Shown here piece after piece: positions 1 to 8,641 of a DNA stretch of 64,000 nucleotides. Each line of letters begins with the position of its first letter. Positions within the stretch are counted from its first letter, which is position 1. The notes beneath the pieces are model-generated. The model ran no database searches. It saw nothing but the letters and a program-made list of their open reading frames with translations, and was not told the DNA's origin. Source of the stretch: Fredinandcohnia quinoae. Its GTDB lineage: Bacteria > Bacillota > Bacilli > Bacillales > Bacillaceae_L. The position numbers and the translations under genes are program-made. The stretch is from contig NZ_JAKTTI010000003.1 of NCBI RefSeq assembly GCF_022427965.1, positions 62,001-126,000 on the forward strand, read 5' to 3'.

Positions 1-321
1 TACAATGCTTGGGAAGTGAAAAGCGGCGGGACAAAAACGAGGATTTACAACATATTAAGTGTCATTTTAGGGCCTTTCTCAGTAGGAACCCTATGGATTT
101 TGCGTCTTACCTATGGGAAGTTTTGGCTATATGTATTGATCAATTTCATTCAAAATCTAATTTATGCTAATCCTATCTTAAATTATTTGGATAAAATACG
201 TTTCATAAAATACGTTTCATTCACACGAATTCATCATATGATTGCCTCCATGTCTTACGCCTTGATCGTCTATGGATTTCAATCGTTTCTTGAAAAACCT
301 GTTTCAGATTATTCGGATTGA
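1..321 (+). CDS. Small integral membrane protein, 5' end outside window
   Basis: The reading frame is open from base 1, so the gene starts upstream; the GTG at 16 is only the first in-window start-like codon. The visible part is hydrophobic, with at least two membrane segments (around LGPFSVGTLWIL and the IASMSYALIVYGF stretch). It is clearly related to the complete 161-residue protein at 18156-18641: both share the pattern GPF-x4-LWI-x2-LT-x3-FWLY-x-L-x-N followed by a P-x3-Y/F segment. Function is unknown; I know no characterised member. A strong terminator follows directly. Confidence 0.6.
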   Translation, partial: YNAWEVKSGGTKTRIYNILSVILGPFSVGTLWILRLTYGKFWLYVLINFIQNLIYANPILNYLDKIRFIKYVSFTRIHHMIASMSYALIVYGFQSFLEKPVSDYSD

Positions 322-325
322 CTAG

Positions 326-381
326 AAAAAGGAAATGTCCAGAAAGTCAGTAAAAGCTGACTTTTTGGATATCCTTTTTTG
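326..381 (+). terminator. Rho-independent terminator
   Basis: A long imperfect stem (AAGTCAG / CTGACTTT core, extended by GGAAATGTCC / GGATATCC) is followed by six T. It lies just after the stop of the membrane protein gene. Confidence 0.75.
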
Positions 382-452
382 TATTAATCTAGCATTTCTT
401 GGTTGAACCCTTGTCACATATACAGTCCTTTTCAGTCTTTGTTAAGCCTTCT

Positions 453-1292
453 TCATGCCTGAACCAATTGCTGTAACACCTCCGCTGTATCGCCATCAAT
501 TCCAATAGATTTAGAAGCAATTACTTCTGGAATATATAGCTCCCCTTTATTAAGCGTGATGTAGGTCGCATTTTCTTCATGGCTAGTTAACTTCATAAAT
601 GGTGCTTTTATCAATTGGTTTCTTACACCCACACCTAGTTCAAGCAGAACTAACTTTTTACCATGCGCTTTTTCGATAAAATCCTGATAAGCTTGATAGT
701 TTGTTAGCCAAGCTTCACCTCTTAGAAAGTTCTGATCGACTTCGACATGAACCTGCATTGGCCCGCCACATTCTGGACATTTAGGAATCAGATCCGTAGA
801 GACTTTTCCATTCTCTTGGTTTTTGGCCATTTCACTCAATATTTTATCACCTGGATAAATTTGATTATGACAACCATACGTACATTGCAGATTCCGACAA
901 TTTCCTTCAATTTCAAATAGACGTTCCTTTGGAAATCCTGCCTGTGAGAAATGGTCATCAATATTAGAAGTGACTACAAAATAGTTTTTCTCTTTCACTA
1001 GTTCAAAAAGATTCTTCATAACTGGACTTGCTTCCTCATCATATAAAAAGTAGTCGTACATCCGGCTGAAAAACGCCCACTTTTCTTCTTGAGATGGAAA
1101 TGGATAAAAGCACCCTTGGATGATGCTTCGAAAACCATACTTTGCACGGAAATCTCCAAATTTCTCTAGAAAGGCTGTGTTCTCTGCAAAAATATGAATA
1201 CCTTCCGAAATAGAAAGGCCGTTACTTGCCCCGATTACAATACTATCAGCCTCTTGTATTTTTGTTATAGCCTTATAATATTTATCTTCCAT
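453..1292 (-). CDS. Sirtuin-like (SIR2 family) protein, Glu at the catalytic His position
   Basis: 279 residues from ATG 1292, which has a good RBS (AAGGGTGG, 8 nt spacing). The Rossmann-fold start GASNG (21-25), the TSNID motif (108-112, canonical TQNID) and a zinc site C137, C141, C172, C175 identify the SIR2 fold. The canonical catalytic histidine of the LHG motif is replaced: here the motif reads EIEGN with Glu129. Ordinary His-dependent deacetylation is therefore unlikely; class M sirtuins, which act in ADP-ribosylation, also lack this His. It overlaps the end of the upstream sirtuin gene by 11 nt, so the two are co-transcribed and probably translationally coupled. No macrodomain, GcvH-like or lipoate ligase gene, the usual class M partners, is in the window. 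Confidence 0.85.
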   Translation of the reverse strand: MEDKYYKAITKIQEADSIVIGASNGLSISEGIHIFAENTAFLEKFGDFRAKYGFRSIIQGCFYPFPSQEEKWAFFSRMYDYFLYDEEASPVMKNLFELVKEKNYFVVTSNIDDHFSQAGFPKERLFEIEGNCRNLQCTYGCHNQIYPGDKILSEMAKNQENGKVSTDLIPKCPECGGPMQVHVEVDQNFLRGEAWLTNYQAYQDFIEKAHGKKLVLLELGVGVRNQLIKAPFMKLTSHEENATYITLNKGELYIPEVIASKSIGIDGDTAEVLQQLVQA

Positions 1293-2169
1293 ATGATTCA
1301 CCACCCTTAAGCGATTGTGATTTCGTGGCTAGAACATCTCTTAGTACTTGTGCGATATCCTCATGAATGGCAAGTCCTTTATTTTTTAATTGCTCTGGCA
1401 GCAATGCGTCGTTTGGATTAATAGTAATATAGTATGCATCCGGCCAGCTGTAAGTCATGTTCCAAAAGGGTTCTTGGATGAACATTGGCGTCATTCGTCC
1501 GACGCCCAACTCTAAAAAGAGGACTTTTTTATTATGATTTTCCAGAAGAAATTCACGATATTTACGGTGTTCATCTTTAAATTTAGACCCTTCTAGAAAT
1601 ACAAAGGAACGCACCCATAATTCCATATGACCGCCACACTGTGAGCACTTGGGAACCATGCTGGATGGAATCCATGTCCCTTCGATGTGGGTACACAGTT
1701 CCTTTGCCTGTTCCGCGTATGGATAAACACCATCATGGCAGGGGTTTCCACATTGTAAATATGTCCAGTTCCCCTGAATGGCACTAACCTTTTCTTCCGG
1801 GAATTCTTGTGAAAATTGGGTATCTTGATTTGTCGTAAGAATATAATAGTTTTTGCCACGTAGGATTTGATTTAAATCCTTATAAGGCTGGCCAATAGGG
1901 ACTTGCGTTACAAAGTTAATCAAAGTAGCAAGATATGCCCACCGTTCTTCTTCTGTTCGGAATTTATAGTAAAAGCCCCCAAAGATGCTATCAATTCCAT
2001 ATTCTTCAGCGAAAACACCAAAGTACTTTCGGAAGTTTTCATCGTCCAGATACCAGTTATATCCTGCAGCAGCAGACATGCCAGAGGCTCCACCAACTAC
2101 AACCGCGTCAGCTTCTTCAATTTTTTGTAGCAATGTATCTATATTGTCTTGATATTGTTGTGTTAACAT
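1282..2169 (-). CDS. Class M-like sirtuin (SIR2 family), Gln at the catalytic His position
   Basis: 295 residues, RBS AGGAGG six nt before ATG 2169. Motifs: nucleotide-binding GGASGMSAAAG (26-36), TTNQD (112-116), zinc cysteines C140, C144, C175, C178. The catalytic His position reads IQG (Gln132). A Gln here is what I know of class M sirtuins (SirTM), protein ADP-ribosyltransferases of oxidative-stress operons in Firmicutes and fungi. It is the first gene of a two-gene sirtuin operon and is divergent from an HxlR regulator. That the pair forms a hetero-complex or acts successively is inference. Confidence 0.85.
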   Translation of the reverse strand: MLTQQYQDNIDTLLQKIEEADAVVVGGASGMSAAAGYNWYLDDENFRKYFGVFAEEYGIDSIFGGFYYKFRTEEERWAYLATLINFVTQVPIGQPYKDLNQILRGKNYYILTTNQDTQFSQEFPEEKVSAIQGNWTYLQCGNPCHDGVYPYAEQAKELCTHIEGTWIPSSMVPKCSQCGGHMELWVRSFVFLEGSKFKDEHRKYREFLLENHNKKVLFLELGVGRMTPMFIQEPFWNMTYSWPDAYYITINPNDALLPEQLKNKGLAIHEDIAQVLRDVLATKSQSLKGGESYGR

Positions 2170-2275
2170 ATTTTTCCTCCTATCAATCTATCTAAAATCA
2201 CCCACGCATACTCCCTCATATTCATAGTAGAATCGTGAGTTTTCTGTTTTAGAAACACAGCTTTACTTGCTTCTG

Positions 2276-2333
2276 AATGTATTATATAGTTGATATACAT
2301 TAACGAACAAGTATGCACTTTTTCGACGCATAC
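2276..2333. promoter_or_regulatory. Candidate HxlR operator region between sirtuin operon and hxlR gene
   Basis: Two perfect inverted repeats sit in the divergent intergenic region: AATGTAT (2276-2282) / ATACATT (2295-2301), 12 nt apart, and GTATGC (2311-2316) / GCATAC (2328-2333), 11 nt apart. They are placed to let the HxlR protein at 2356 control itself and the sirtuin pair. The binding role is inferred. Confidence 0.45.
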
Positions 2334-2355
2334 TATCTTGGAGGATAGCGTAATT

Positions 2356-2691
2356 ATGGTAAAATCAAAAGATACTGATTCAGATAGCCAAGAGCCCTTT
2401 TTTGGCTACACACTCTCTATTATTAGCGGCAAATGGAAGCTGCTAGTTATATACCATTTATCGAAAAACGGTACAGTTAGATATAATGAACTTCAGCGTA
2501 TGTTAGGGAAAATAACGTATAAGACACTTAGTACTACATTAAAGGAAATGCATAGTGATGGCTTAATTCATCGTCAGGAATATCCACAAATTCCCCCAAA
2601 GGTCGAATATAGCCTTACTGAAAAAGGGCAAACTCTCTGGCCTATTATCCAAGAAATGTGCCAATGGGGGGAGCATAATCAAGAAAAGTAA
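2356..2691 (+). CDS. HxlR-type winged-helix regulator
   Basis: 111 residues from ATG 2356, chosen because TTGGAGG lies 11 nt upstream; the in-frame ATG at 2290 has no RBS. HxlR signatures: ISGKWKLLVIYHL near the N-terminus, the HTH segment with YNELQRMLGKITYKTLSTTL, and the wing IPPKVEYSLTEKG. These are small dimeric DNA-binding proteins, many of them sensors of electrophiles or redox state. There is no obvious sensing cysteine near the N-terminus; the only Cys is near the C-terminus (EMCQWG). It is divergent from the sirtuin operon, which is its likely target. Confidence 0.85.
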   Translation: MVKSKDTDSDSQEPFFGYTLSIISGKWKLLVIYHLSKNGTVRYNELQRMLGKITYKTLSTTLKEMHSDGLIHRQEYPQIPPKVEYSLTEKGQTLWPIIQEMCQWGEHNQEK

Positions 2692-2697
2692 AGAAGC

Positions 2698-2745
2698 AAA
2701 AAGGGCATAATACCTCAGTTTTTGAGGAATTATACCCTTTTTTTG
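2698..2745 (+). terminator. Rho-independent terminator after HxlR gene
   Basis: Stem AAGGGCATAATACCTCA / TGAGGAATTATACCC with a GTTTT loop, followed by seven T. Confidence 0.8.
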
Positions 2746-2787
2746 TTGATTACGGCCATAAGAATGTACCCACTTACGAGAATAGCC

Positions 2788-3123
2788 TTAACTCAAATAC
2801 CCTTCATAAATCTTCTGTAATCTCTGTTCGAATTGACTCATATGGACAATACGTGCTTCCCGTAAGTATTCTTTTCCGTCTATAAATAGAAGCAGCGCCG
2901 GGACTGAAAAAACAATGAACCGTTCTGCGATCTCTTCCACTACTGAAGAATTGATATGTGCGAGCTGGATTTCCGGAAACTTTTCCATTAGTTTCTCGAC
3001 CTGCGGTAAAAGGGCATGACAAACACTACAGTCTGTATGCGATATATAAATAAAAGATAATGGATTGCTGGAAATGAAACTGTCCACAGCATCAATCGTG
3101 TGGAGTTCTTCGAAAGTTCTCAT
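2788..3123 (-). CDS. Thioredoxin-fold protein with CSVC active site
   Basis: 111 residues, RBS AAAGGTGG. Thioredoxin fold with the redox motif C32-S-V-C35 after a beta-strand, and a conserved cis-proline at VFSVPALL (P75). Length fits a single thioredoxin domain. CxxC with Ser-Val in place of Gly-Pro is common in Bacillus thioredoxin-family proteins of unknown partner. No signal peptide, so cytosolic. It is a single-gene unit. Disulfide reductase or thiol-exchange activity is a family inference. Confidence 0.8.
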   Translation of the reverse strand: MRTFEELHTIDAVDSFISSNPLSFIYISHTDCSVCHALLPQVEKLMEKFPEIQLAHINSSVVEEIAERFIVFSVPALLLFIDGKEYLREARIVHMSQFEQRLQKIYEGYLS

Positions 3124-3260
3124 CCTGCACCACCTTTCTGTTCATTATATTTTAAACACTCATTAATAATTAAGATTTCTTCCTACTCGCATGGGACCAT
3201 TATATATGTGAATTACATTCCCATTCAAGCTGAACATTAGACGTATATCTCTTCACGATT

Positions 3261-3704
3261 TTATCTTGTCGCAGCTAACGGATTCTGTTGTTTAATCTCC
3301 TTTATCGATACATGCATCGTATAATTTCCATATTCAAGTAGTTCATTAAGAAAAGAATTTAACTGCTCTTGCGATTTAACTTTTATTTTTATATGGTAAC
3401 AGCCTTCTCCTGATACCCGGTGGACTTCTAGTACATCGTGGCGATCTTGAACAAAACGGATAAACGATTCATGGTTTGCAGTTTTCATATAAATAATAAC
3501 AAACGCTGTGTAAGTTAGTCCTACTTTCATTTCATCTACTATTACAGAGTAGGCTTTAATGACACCACTATCCTCTAGTTTTTTGATACGATTTCCTACT
3601 GCCTGTCCTGTCATATGGATTTGCTCACCGAGGTCTTTCCATTGAATACGTGCATTTTCGGATAATAACTGAAGGATTTGAAAATCAATGTTATCTAGTT
3701 CCAT
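3261..3704 (-). CDS. Lrp/AsnC family transcriptional regulator
   Basis: 147 residues; ATG 3704 is preferred over ATG 3707 because AAAGGAA is then 6 nt away. N-terminal winged HTH (LDNIDFQILQLLSENAR; WKDLGEQIHMTGQAVGNRIKKLEDSGVI) and a C-terminal RAM/ACT-like ligand domain with the VSGEGCYHIKIKV strand. Size and order match Lrp/AsnC. It is divergent from the cysteine hydrolase gene at 3825, 120 bp away, and probably controls it in response to a small metabolite. Ligand unknown. Confidence 0.85.
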   Translation of the reverse strand: MELDNIDFQILQLLSENARIQWKDLGEQIHMTGQAVGNRIKKLEDSGVIKAYSVIVDEMKVGLTYTAFVIIYMKTANHESFIRFVQDRHDVLEVHRVSGEGCYHIKIKVKSQEQLNSFLNELLEYGNYTMHVSIKEIKQQNPLAATR

Positions 3705-3824
3705 CATAAATTCCTTTCACCATGAAATGATTTAATACATAAGTGTTTCATCAAAGTATCGATAGAAATAACAATATTATTTATCATTATATTGTAACAA
3801 AAATTTATGAATGAGGTGGATAAA

Positions 3825-4373
3825 ATGAGTACAGCTTTAATCATTGTAGATATACAGAACGACTATTTTCCAAATGGTAAGATGGAGTTAAGCAATCCTG
3901 AGAAGGCAGCCGCTAATGCTGCAAAAGTTCTTGATTGGTTTAGACAAAATAACAAAGATCATATTTTTCATGTTCAGCATATCGCAGGCAGTCCAGAGTT
4001 AGGCTTCTTTCTTCCAAATACGGAGGGAGCTGAAATTCATGAAACTGTTCAACCATTAGAAAACGAAAGCATCATCGTGAAAAATTTCCCTAACAGCTTT
4101 TTGAAGACTGATTTAGAAAGCAAGTTAAGAGAAAAAGGTGTAACCAAGGTAGTTGTTGTTGGGATGATGACACATATGTGTATTGATGCAACAACCAGGG
4201 CTGCAGTTGATTTAGGTTTCGATACTACATTAATCGCTGATGCATGTGCAACTAGAGATATGGCTTATCAAGGTAATGTCGTTCCAGCTGAACAGGTGCA
4301 AAATGCGTTTGTCAGCGCACTTGAAAGTATGTACTGCGATGTAAAATCAACTGAAGATTTCCTAAAACAATAA
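3825..4373 (+). CDS. Isochorismatase-family cysteine hydrolase
   Basis: 182 residues from ATG 3825, with GAGGTGG just upstream; the in-frame ATG at 3807 has no RBS. Catalytic triad of the family is visible: D9 in VDIQND, K86 in IIVKNFPN, C119 in MMTHMCIDATTRAA. Family members hydrolyse isochorismate, nicotinamide or related amides; the exact substrate cannot be read from the motifs. The divergent Lrp regulator suggests a nitrogenous metabolite. Cytosolic. Confidence 0.85.
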   Translation: MSTALIIVDIQNDYFPNGKMELSNPEKAAANAAKVLDWFRQNNKDHIFHVQHIAGSPELGFFLPNTEGAEIHETVQPLENESIIVKNFPNSFLKTDLESKLREKGVTKVVVVGMMTHMCIDATTRAAVDLGFDTTLIADACATRDMAYQGNVVPAEQVQNAFVSALESMYCDVKSTEDFLKQ

Positions 4374-4393
4374 GCTAACTATTAATTCTATAT

Positions 4394-4429
4394 TAAAGGG
4401 AGTTTGTTTAAAAACAAGCTCCCTTTTTA
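4394..4429 (+). terminator. Rho-independent terminator
   Basis: Stem AAAGGGAG / CTCCCTTTTT enclosing an inner GTTT / AAAC helix, directly after the cysteine hydrolase gene. Confidence 0.8.
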
Positions 4430-4443
4430 TTGCATTTGCTTAT

Positions 4444-5076
4444 TTATGCTATTGATTCTTTTATATTTTCTAATCCATAACGATTAATAAATTTAAAAAA
4501 GGGTTCTCTTTTCTTGCCCTGCTCAGCATAAATCGTAATGATTTTTTCAACAGCATCATAAAGTTGTTCTGGTGTTAGCTGTTCCATCAAGAGAGTACCT
4601 GTTTTGGCATCCTTTCCTTTAGCTTTTCCACCAATATATAGGTCATATCCGTCTCTAACCTTCATTACACCGATATCATTCACTAATGGTTCACCACATC
4701 CAACCGGACATCCTGTATAAGCAGGGCGAAGTGTGAATGGTACTTCTTTTCTAGCTATTCGTTTATTAAGTTCAATGGCTACAGGCATTCCTTCTTCTTC
4801 CTCACCTTTACAAAAATTGCAGGTTCGTAAGCTTTTTACATAATTCCCGACTGGGTAACATGACAATCCGACTTCCTTGAATTTTTCTTTAACGAGTTCA
4901 ACCTTCGTTTCTAATACTTCAATGTAAAGCTGCTGGAAGGTTGTTAATTCTAGTTCATCACCATCATTCATGTATTCGGCAATGACAGTCAATTGTTTTG
5001 CATTTAATTTTGCACCAAATGAGATTCCACCGTTCACGGCCAATTTGACCTTCTTCTCTTTGTGATCCACTGACAT
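4444..5076 (-). CDS. Nitrite/sulfite reductase-domain protein (half-size, 4Fe-4S/siroheme type)
   Basis: 210 residues; ATG 5076 chosen because AGGA lies 7 nt upstream (a GTG at 5082 is too close). It carries the ferredoxin-like half domain (LNAKQLTVIAEY; LTTFQQLYIEV) and the 4Fe-4S part with C86, C89 and the pair C123-x3-C127 in TGCPVGCGEP, typical of nitrite/sulfite reductases. Full-size enzymes of this class are over 500 residues, so this is a short form, seen in Bacilli and Clostridia, whose reaction is unknown. It lies next to copper and sulfur genes, but a functional link is only inference. Confidence 0.75.
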   Translation of the reverse strand: MSVDHKEKKVKLAVNGGISFGAKLNAKQLTVIAEYMNDGDELELTTFQQLYIEVLETKVELVKEKFKEVGLSCYPVGNYVKSLRTCNFCKGEEEEGMPVAIELNKRIARKEVPFTLRPAYTGCPVGCGEPLVNDIGVMKVRDGYDLYIGGKAKGKDAKTGTLLMEQLTPEQLYDAVEKIITIYAEQGKKREPFFKFINRYGLENIKESIA

Positions 5077-5165
5077 TCTCACATCCTACCAATCTATTTT
5101 TCAAATTATTTTAGATATAATCGATAGAGAAAACTACGTAAAATTGTAGTTTTCTCCATGAGTCT

Positions 5166-7601
5166 TTATTTGTTTAATTTTACTCGTTGTAGTCGTAGTG
5201 CGTTTAAGACAACTGATACGGAGCTGAATGCCATTGCTGCACCTGCTACCCATGGTGCAAGGAATCCTACTGCAGCAATTGGAATTCCAATTGTGTTATA
5301 GGCAAATGCCCAGAATAGGTTTTGCTTAATATTACGCATTGTTTTACGACTCATTAAAATCGCATCGGCAATACTATTGAGATCACCGCGAATTAATGTA
5401 ATATCCGCAGCTTCCATAGCTACATCAGTACCTGTACCAATCGCCATACCAATGTCAGCTGTAGCAAGTGCTGGTGCATCATTTATACCGTCACCGACCA
5501 TTGCTACTTTTTTACCCTGTTGTTGTAGCTTTTTCACTTCATCTGCTTTACCTTCAGGAAGGACTTCCGCAATAACCGAATCAACGCCTACCTCTTTCCC
5601 GATTGCCTGTGCCGTACGTTCGTTATCACCTGTCATCATAATGACATGAATCCCCATGCCTTGTAAGCGTTGAATCGCTTCCTTAGATGTATCTTTAATT
5701 GTATCTGCTACAGCAACTAGCCCTGCGTATTGTCCATTGATACCAGCTAACATCGCTGTTTTCCCGTTCCGCTCTAATTCTTCCATTGCTGGGAGAACGG
5801 ATTGTATATCAATACCATATTGCTGCATGAGTTTACGTGTACCAATGACAATACCTTGACCTGATATCGTTGCTTGCACACCATAACCTGGAATTGCTTC
5901 GAAGAATTGAACATTTCCGAGTTCAATGCCTTTCTCTTGGATCCCTTGAACAATTGCTTCTGCTAACGGATGCTCGGATTGCTTCTCGGCTGCACCGATT
6001 AGTGATAAGAATTTCTCTTCATCTTGACCAGCTGCTACTAAAACATCAGTTAAAACTGGTTTACCATGGGTAACAGTACCTGTTTTATCGACAACTACTG
6101 TATCAATACCTTGTGTTTGTTCTAAATGCTCGCCACCCTTGAACAAAATACCAAACTCAGCTGCACGACCAGATCCTGCCATAATAGAGGTCGGAGTTGC
6201 TAAACCAAGGGCACATGGACACGCAATAACAAGAACCGCAATTAGTACTTCAAGTGCTGGTGTAAACTCACCAGGTTGAACCCATATAATCCATACTAGG
6301 AATGTGAGGACGGCAATCCCTACTACGATTGGAACGAAAATACCTGAAATTTGATCTGCCAAACGTTGGATCGGTGCTTTTGAACCTTGTGCATCCTCAA
6401 CTACCTTAATGATCTGCGCCAAGGCTGTGTCACGACCTACTTTTGTTGCTGTCATTTTGATGAAGCCATTTTTATTAATGGTTGAACCGTATAAGACGTC
6501 ACCAGCTTTTTTATCTACAGGTAAACTCTCACCTGTTAACATAGACTCATCAACTGCTGTTATGCCCTCTAACACTTCACCATCAACGGGAATCTTTTCA
6601 CCCGGCTTCACTAAAATAGTGTCACCAATGACTACTTCCTCTAACGGTACTTCTTTTTCAATCCCATCACGTACAACAATAGCTGTTTTTGCCTGAAGAC
6701 CCATTAATTTTTTGATCGCTTCTGATGAACGACCTTTTGCTCTTGCTTCAAATAATTTACCTAAAAGAATAAGGGTAATCAGTACCGCACTTGTTTCAAA
6801 ATAGAGATGTGGCATATGGTGTGTTCCGGCTGTAATAATGGCTTGATACACACTATAGAAATAAGCTGCGGAAGTACCCATGACGACGAGTACATCCATG
6901 TTAGCTCCACCATTACGAAGTGATTTATAGGCCCCCACATAGAACTGTTTCCCGATAAAAAACTGTACGGGAGTTGCCAAAATTAGTTGGATCCATGGAT
7001 TCATTAAGAAGTCCGGTACATATAAGAACGATGTAAAGGAAAAATGTCCAACCATTGTCCATAATAATGGTAACGATAAAATCGCCGATATGATGAATTT
7101 TCGTTGCTGGTCTTTAATATGCTTCTCACGGTGATCTACCTGTTCTTTATCTTCTTGTTTTTGGTGTGCCCCGTAACCAAGCTTCTCAACTTTTCCTATG
7201 ATGTCTGCAATCGTAACTTCCGATGGATTAAATTCAATCGTCGCCTTTTCAAGTGCCAAATTGACGTTTGCTGTTGCAACACCTTCCATCTTATTTAATC
7301 CTTTTTCGATACGTGTTGCACAAGCTGCGCAAGTCATCCCTGTAATATCAAATTCTGCTTTTTGCTTTACTACACCATAACCGAGGGCTTCAATTTTCTT
7401 CTCAAAGTCAGCCTCACTCAGTTTTGACGGATCATATTTAATTGATGACTTTTCAAGAGCTAGGTTGACCGAAGCTTGCTCGACACCCTCCATTTTATTT
7501 AACCCTTTTTCAATGCGAGTCGCACAAGCTGCACAAGTCATCCCTGTAATTTGTATACTCGCTTCCTTTACTTTACTAGCTTCTAGTGTCTCTGTACTCA
7601 T
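5166..7601 (-). CDS. copA: Copper-exporting P1B-type ATPase CopA
   Basis: 811 residues from ATG 7601 (GAGGTGG, 8 nt spacing); the upstream ATG at 7622 lacks an RBS and overlaps the operator. Two N-terminal heavy-metal domains (CAAC at 23-26 and 91-94), then TM helices, the actuator TGES motif, the CPC metal site in VIACPCALG, phosphorylation DKTGT, the SEHP nucleotide-binding motif and hinge GDGINDAPA. It exports Cu(I) from the cytosol using ATP and receives copper from CopZ, encoded 74 bp upstream on the same strand. A CsoR-type operator overlaps the region just upstream. Confidence 0.97.
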   Translation of the reverse strand: MSTETLEASKVKEASIQITGMTCAACATRIEKGLNKMEGVEQASVNLALEKSSIKYDPSKLSEADFEKKIEALGYGVVKQKAEFDITGMTCAACATRIEKGLNKMEGVATANVNLALEKATIEFNPSEVTIADIIGKVEKLGYGAHQKQEDKEQVDHREKHIKDQQRKFIISAILSLPLLWTMVGHFSFTSFLYVPDFLMNPWIQLILATPVQFFIGKQFYVGAYKSLRNGGANMDVLVVMGTSAAYFYSVYQAIITAGTHHMPHLYFETSAVLITLILLGKLFEARAKGRSSEAIKKLMGLQAKTAIVVRDGIEKEVPLEEVVIGDTILVKPGEKIPVDGEVLEGITAVDESMLTGESLPVDKKAGDVLYGSTINKNGFIKMTATKVGRDTALAQIIKVVEDAQGSKAPIQRLADQISGIFVPIVVGIAVLTFLVWIIWVQPGEFTPALEVLIAVLVIACPCALGLATPTSIMAGSGRAAEFGILFKGGEHLEQTQGIDTVVVDKTGTVTHGKPVLTDVLVAAGQDEEKFLSLIGAAEKQSEHPLAEAIVQGIQEKGIELGNVQFFEAIPGYGVQATISGQGIVIGTRKLMQQYGIDIQSVLPAMEELERNGKTAMLAGINGQYAGLVAVADTIKDTSKEAIQRLQGMGIHVIMMTGDNERTAQAIGKEVGVDSVIAEVLPEGKADEVKKLQQQGKKVAMVGDGINDAPALATADIGMAIGTGTDVAMEAADITLIRGDLNSIADAILMSRKTMRNIKQNLFWAFAYNTIGIPIAAVGFLAPWVAGAAMAFSSVSVVLNALRLQRVKLNK

Positions 7602-7620
7602 GGTCTTTTCCACCTCTATC

Positions 7621-7637
7621 ATACCTATAAGGGGTAT
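7621..7637. promoter_or_regulatory. CsoR-type operator upstream of copA
   Basis: ATACCT-N5-GGGTAT, one mismatch from a perfect ATACCC-N5-GGGTAT inverted repeat. The five-base spacer is shared with the copZ and csoR sites. Confidence 0.65.
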
Positions 7638-7674
7638 ATTTTTTTGAAAATGAGAGAGTGCTATGAAAGCACTC

Positions 7675-7881
7675 TTATTCTACGTCATATCCTTGATCTT
7701 CAATTGTTTCCTTTATTTTATCTAGAGATACCTTGGATTCATTAAATGCGACTTCAACCAAAGCTTCGTCTAATTTTACGTTTACTTGGTTAACACCTTC
7801 TAATTCGCCAACGCTGCCTTCTACTGCTTTTACACAATGTCCACATGACATTCCTTGTACGTTTAATGTTACTGTTTGCAT
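7675..7881 (-). CDS. copZ: Copper chaperone CopZ
   Basis: 68 residues, a single HMA domain (beta-alpha-beta-beta-alpha-beta) with the metal site MSCGHC and the closing GYDVE typical of CopZ. RBS AAAGGAG. It carries Cu(I) to the CopA N-terminal domains. Gene order is copZ-copA on the minus strand with csoR upstream, the usual Bacillus arrangement. Here copA has its own operator-like sequence, so it may also be transcribed separately. Confidence 0.95.
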   Translation of the reverse strand: MQTVTLNVQGMSCGHCVKAVEGSVGELEGVNQVNVKLDEALVEVAFNESKVSLDKIKETIEDQGYDVE

Positions 7882-7921
7882 ATTTATTCTCTCCTTTAAT
7901 AGAAATGTTAATTATCACACT

Positions 7922-7938
7922 ATACGATATAGGGGTAT
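7922..7938. promoter_or_regulatory. Weak CsoR-type operator upstream of copZ
   Basis: ATACGA-N5-GGGTAT: one half-site is perfect and the other has two mismatches, with the same N5 spacing as at copA and csoR. Confidence 0.5.
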
Positions 7939-7955
7939 AATAACTTTAAATCCGT

Positions 7956-8098
7956 GTTCAAAAAGGAGGATGAAAAGGACCGAGAAGTTCGAGGCGGCGC
8001 AGCTTTGAGTAGCGGAACGTATGTAGTTAATACGTGAGCAACGGAAAAGCAAGCCAACGAAGAAATTCGATGTGTCATATTCACCGGACTTTTTGAAC
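7956..8098. repeat. Non-coding element with terminal inverted repeats
   Basis: This 143-bp stretch between copZ and csoR has no plausible ORF and is richer in GC than its flanks. It is bounded by perfect 10-bp inverted repeats GTTCAAAAAG (7956-7965) and CTTTTTGAAC (8089-8098), with a nested ACGTAT (8017-8022) / ATACGT (8030-8035) hairpin. It looks like a small dispersed palindromic repeat or MITE-like element; a second copy is not present in this window. Confidence 0.55.
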
Positions 8099-8120
8099 CT
8101 CTTTAAAAAAATTTATTTTC

Positions 8121-8441
8121 TTATTTTTTCATTAGTTTCTGGATGGTAACGACTAATTCGTCTAGAACCTCATTATCACCTTCCGAAAGACGGTCTACGA
8201 CACACCCTTTTAAATGACCTTCTAGAAGGATTCTTGCTACACTATTTAAAGCAGACTGTGTTGCAGAAATTTGAGTAATCACATCATCACAGTATATGTC
8301 CTTCTCGATCATTCCCTTTATGCCCCGGATTTGTCCTTCGATCCGATTTAATCGAGTTGTTAAATCCTTTTTCACACGTTCAGGATGATGGCTTTTTCGA
8401 CCAGACGTATGACATGCTACTTCTTCAGCTTTATTTTCCAT
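8121..8441 (-). CDS. csoR: CsoR copper-sensing repressor
   Basis: 106 residues, all-alpha CsoR/RcnR fold (RLNRIEGQIRGIKGMIEKDIYC). The Cu(I) triad C51, H76 (EGHLKGC) and C80 is complete, the fingerprint of copper-responsive CsoR as against persulfide-sensing CstR or nickel/cobalt RcnR. There is an unusual His/Cys-containing N-terminal extension (CHTSGRKSHH, residues 10-19) that could affect metal binding. RBS AGGAGG. Its own operator lies 32 bp upstream; it should repress csoR, copZ and copA and release them when copper binds. Confidence 0.93.
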   Translation of the reverse strand: MENKAEEVACHTSGRKSHHPERVKKDLTTRLNRIEGQIRGIKGMIEKDIYCDDVITQISATQSALNSVARILLEGHLKGCVVDRLSEGDNEVLDELVVTIQKLMKK

Positions 8442-8472
8442 AGCTCAACCTCCTATCTTGATACCATCATAG

Positions 8473-8491
8473 CATACCCACGAAGGGTATG
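8473..8491. promoter_or_regulatory. CsoR autoregulatory operator
   Basis: Perfect inverted repeat CATACCC-N5-GGGTATG immediately upstream of csoR. Confidence 0.75.
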
Positions 8492-8641
8492 TAAAGTACT
8501 AGTATCAAATTATTAATATAATTTCCCATTACATACAGAATATAATTTGTTATATATGATTACCAAATCATAAAAATATCGGATACTTAATGTAGCAGAA
8601 CGCCACTCCGTATCCGACCTTACTCTCATCTATTCAATAAA

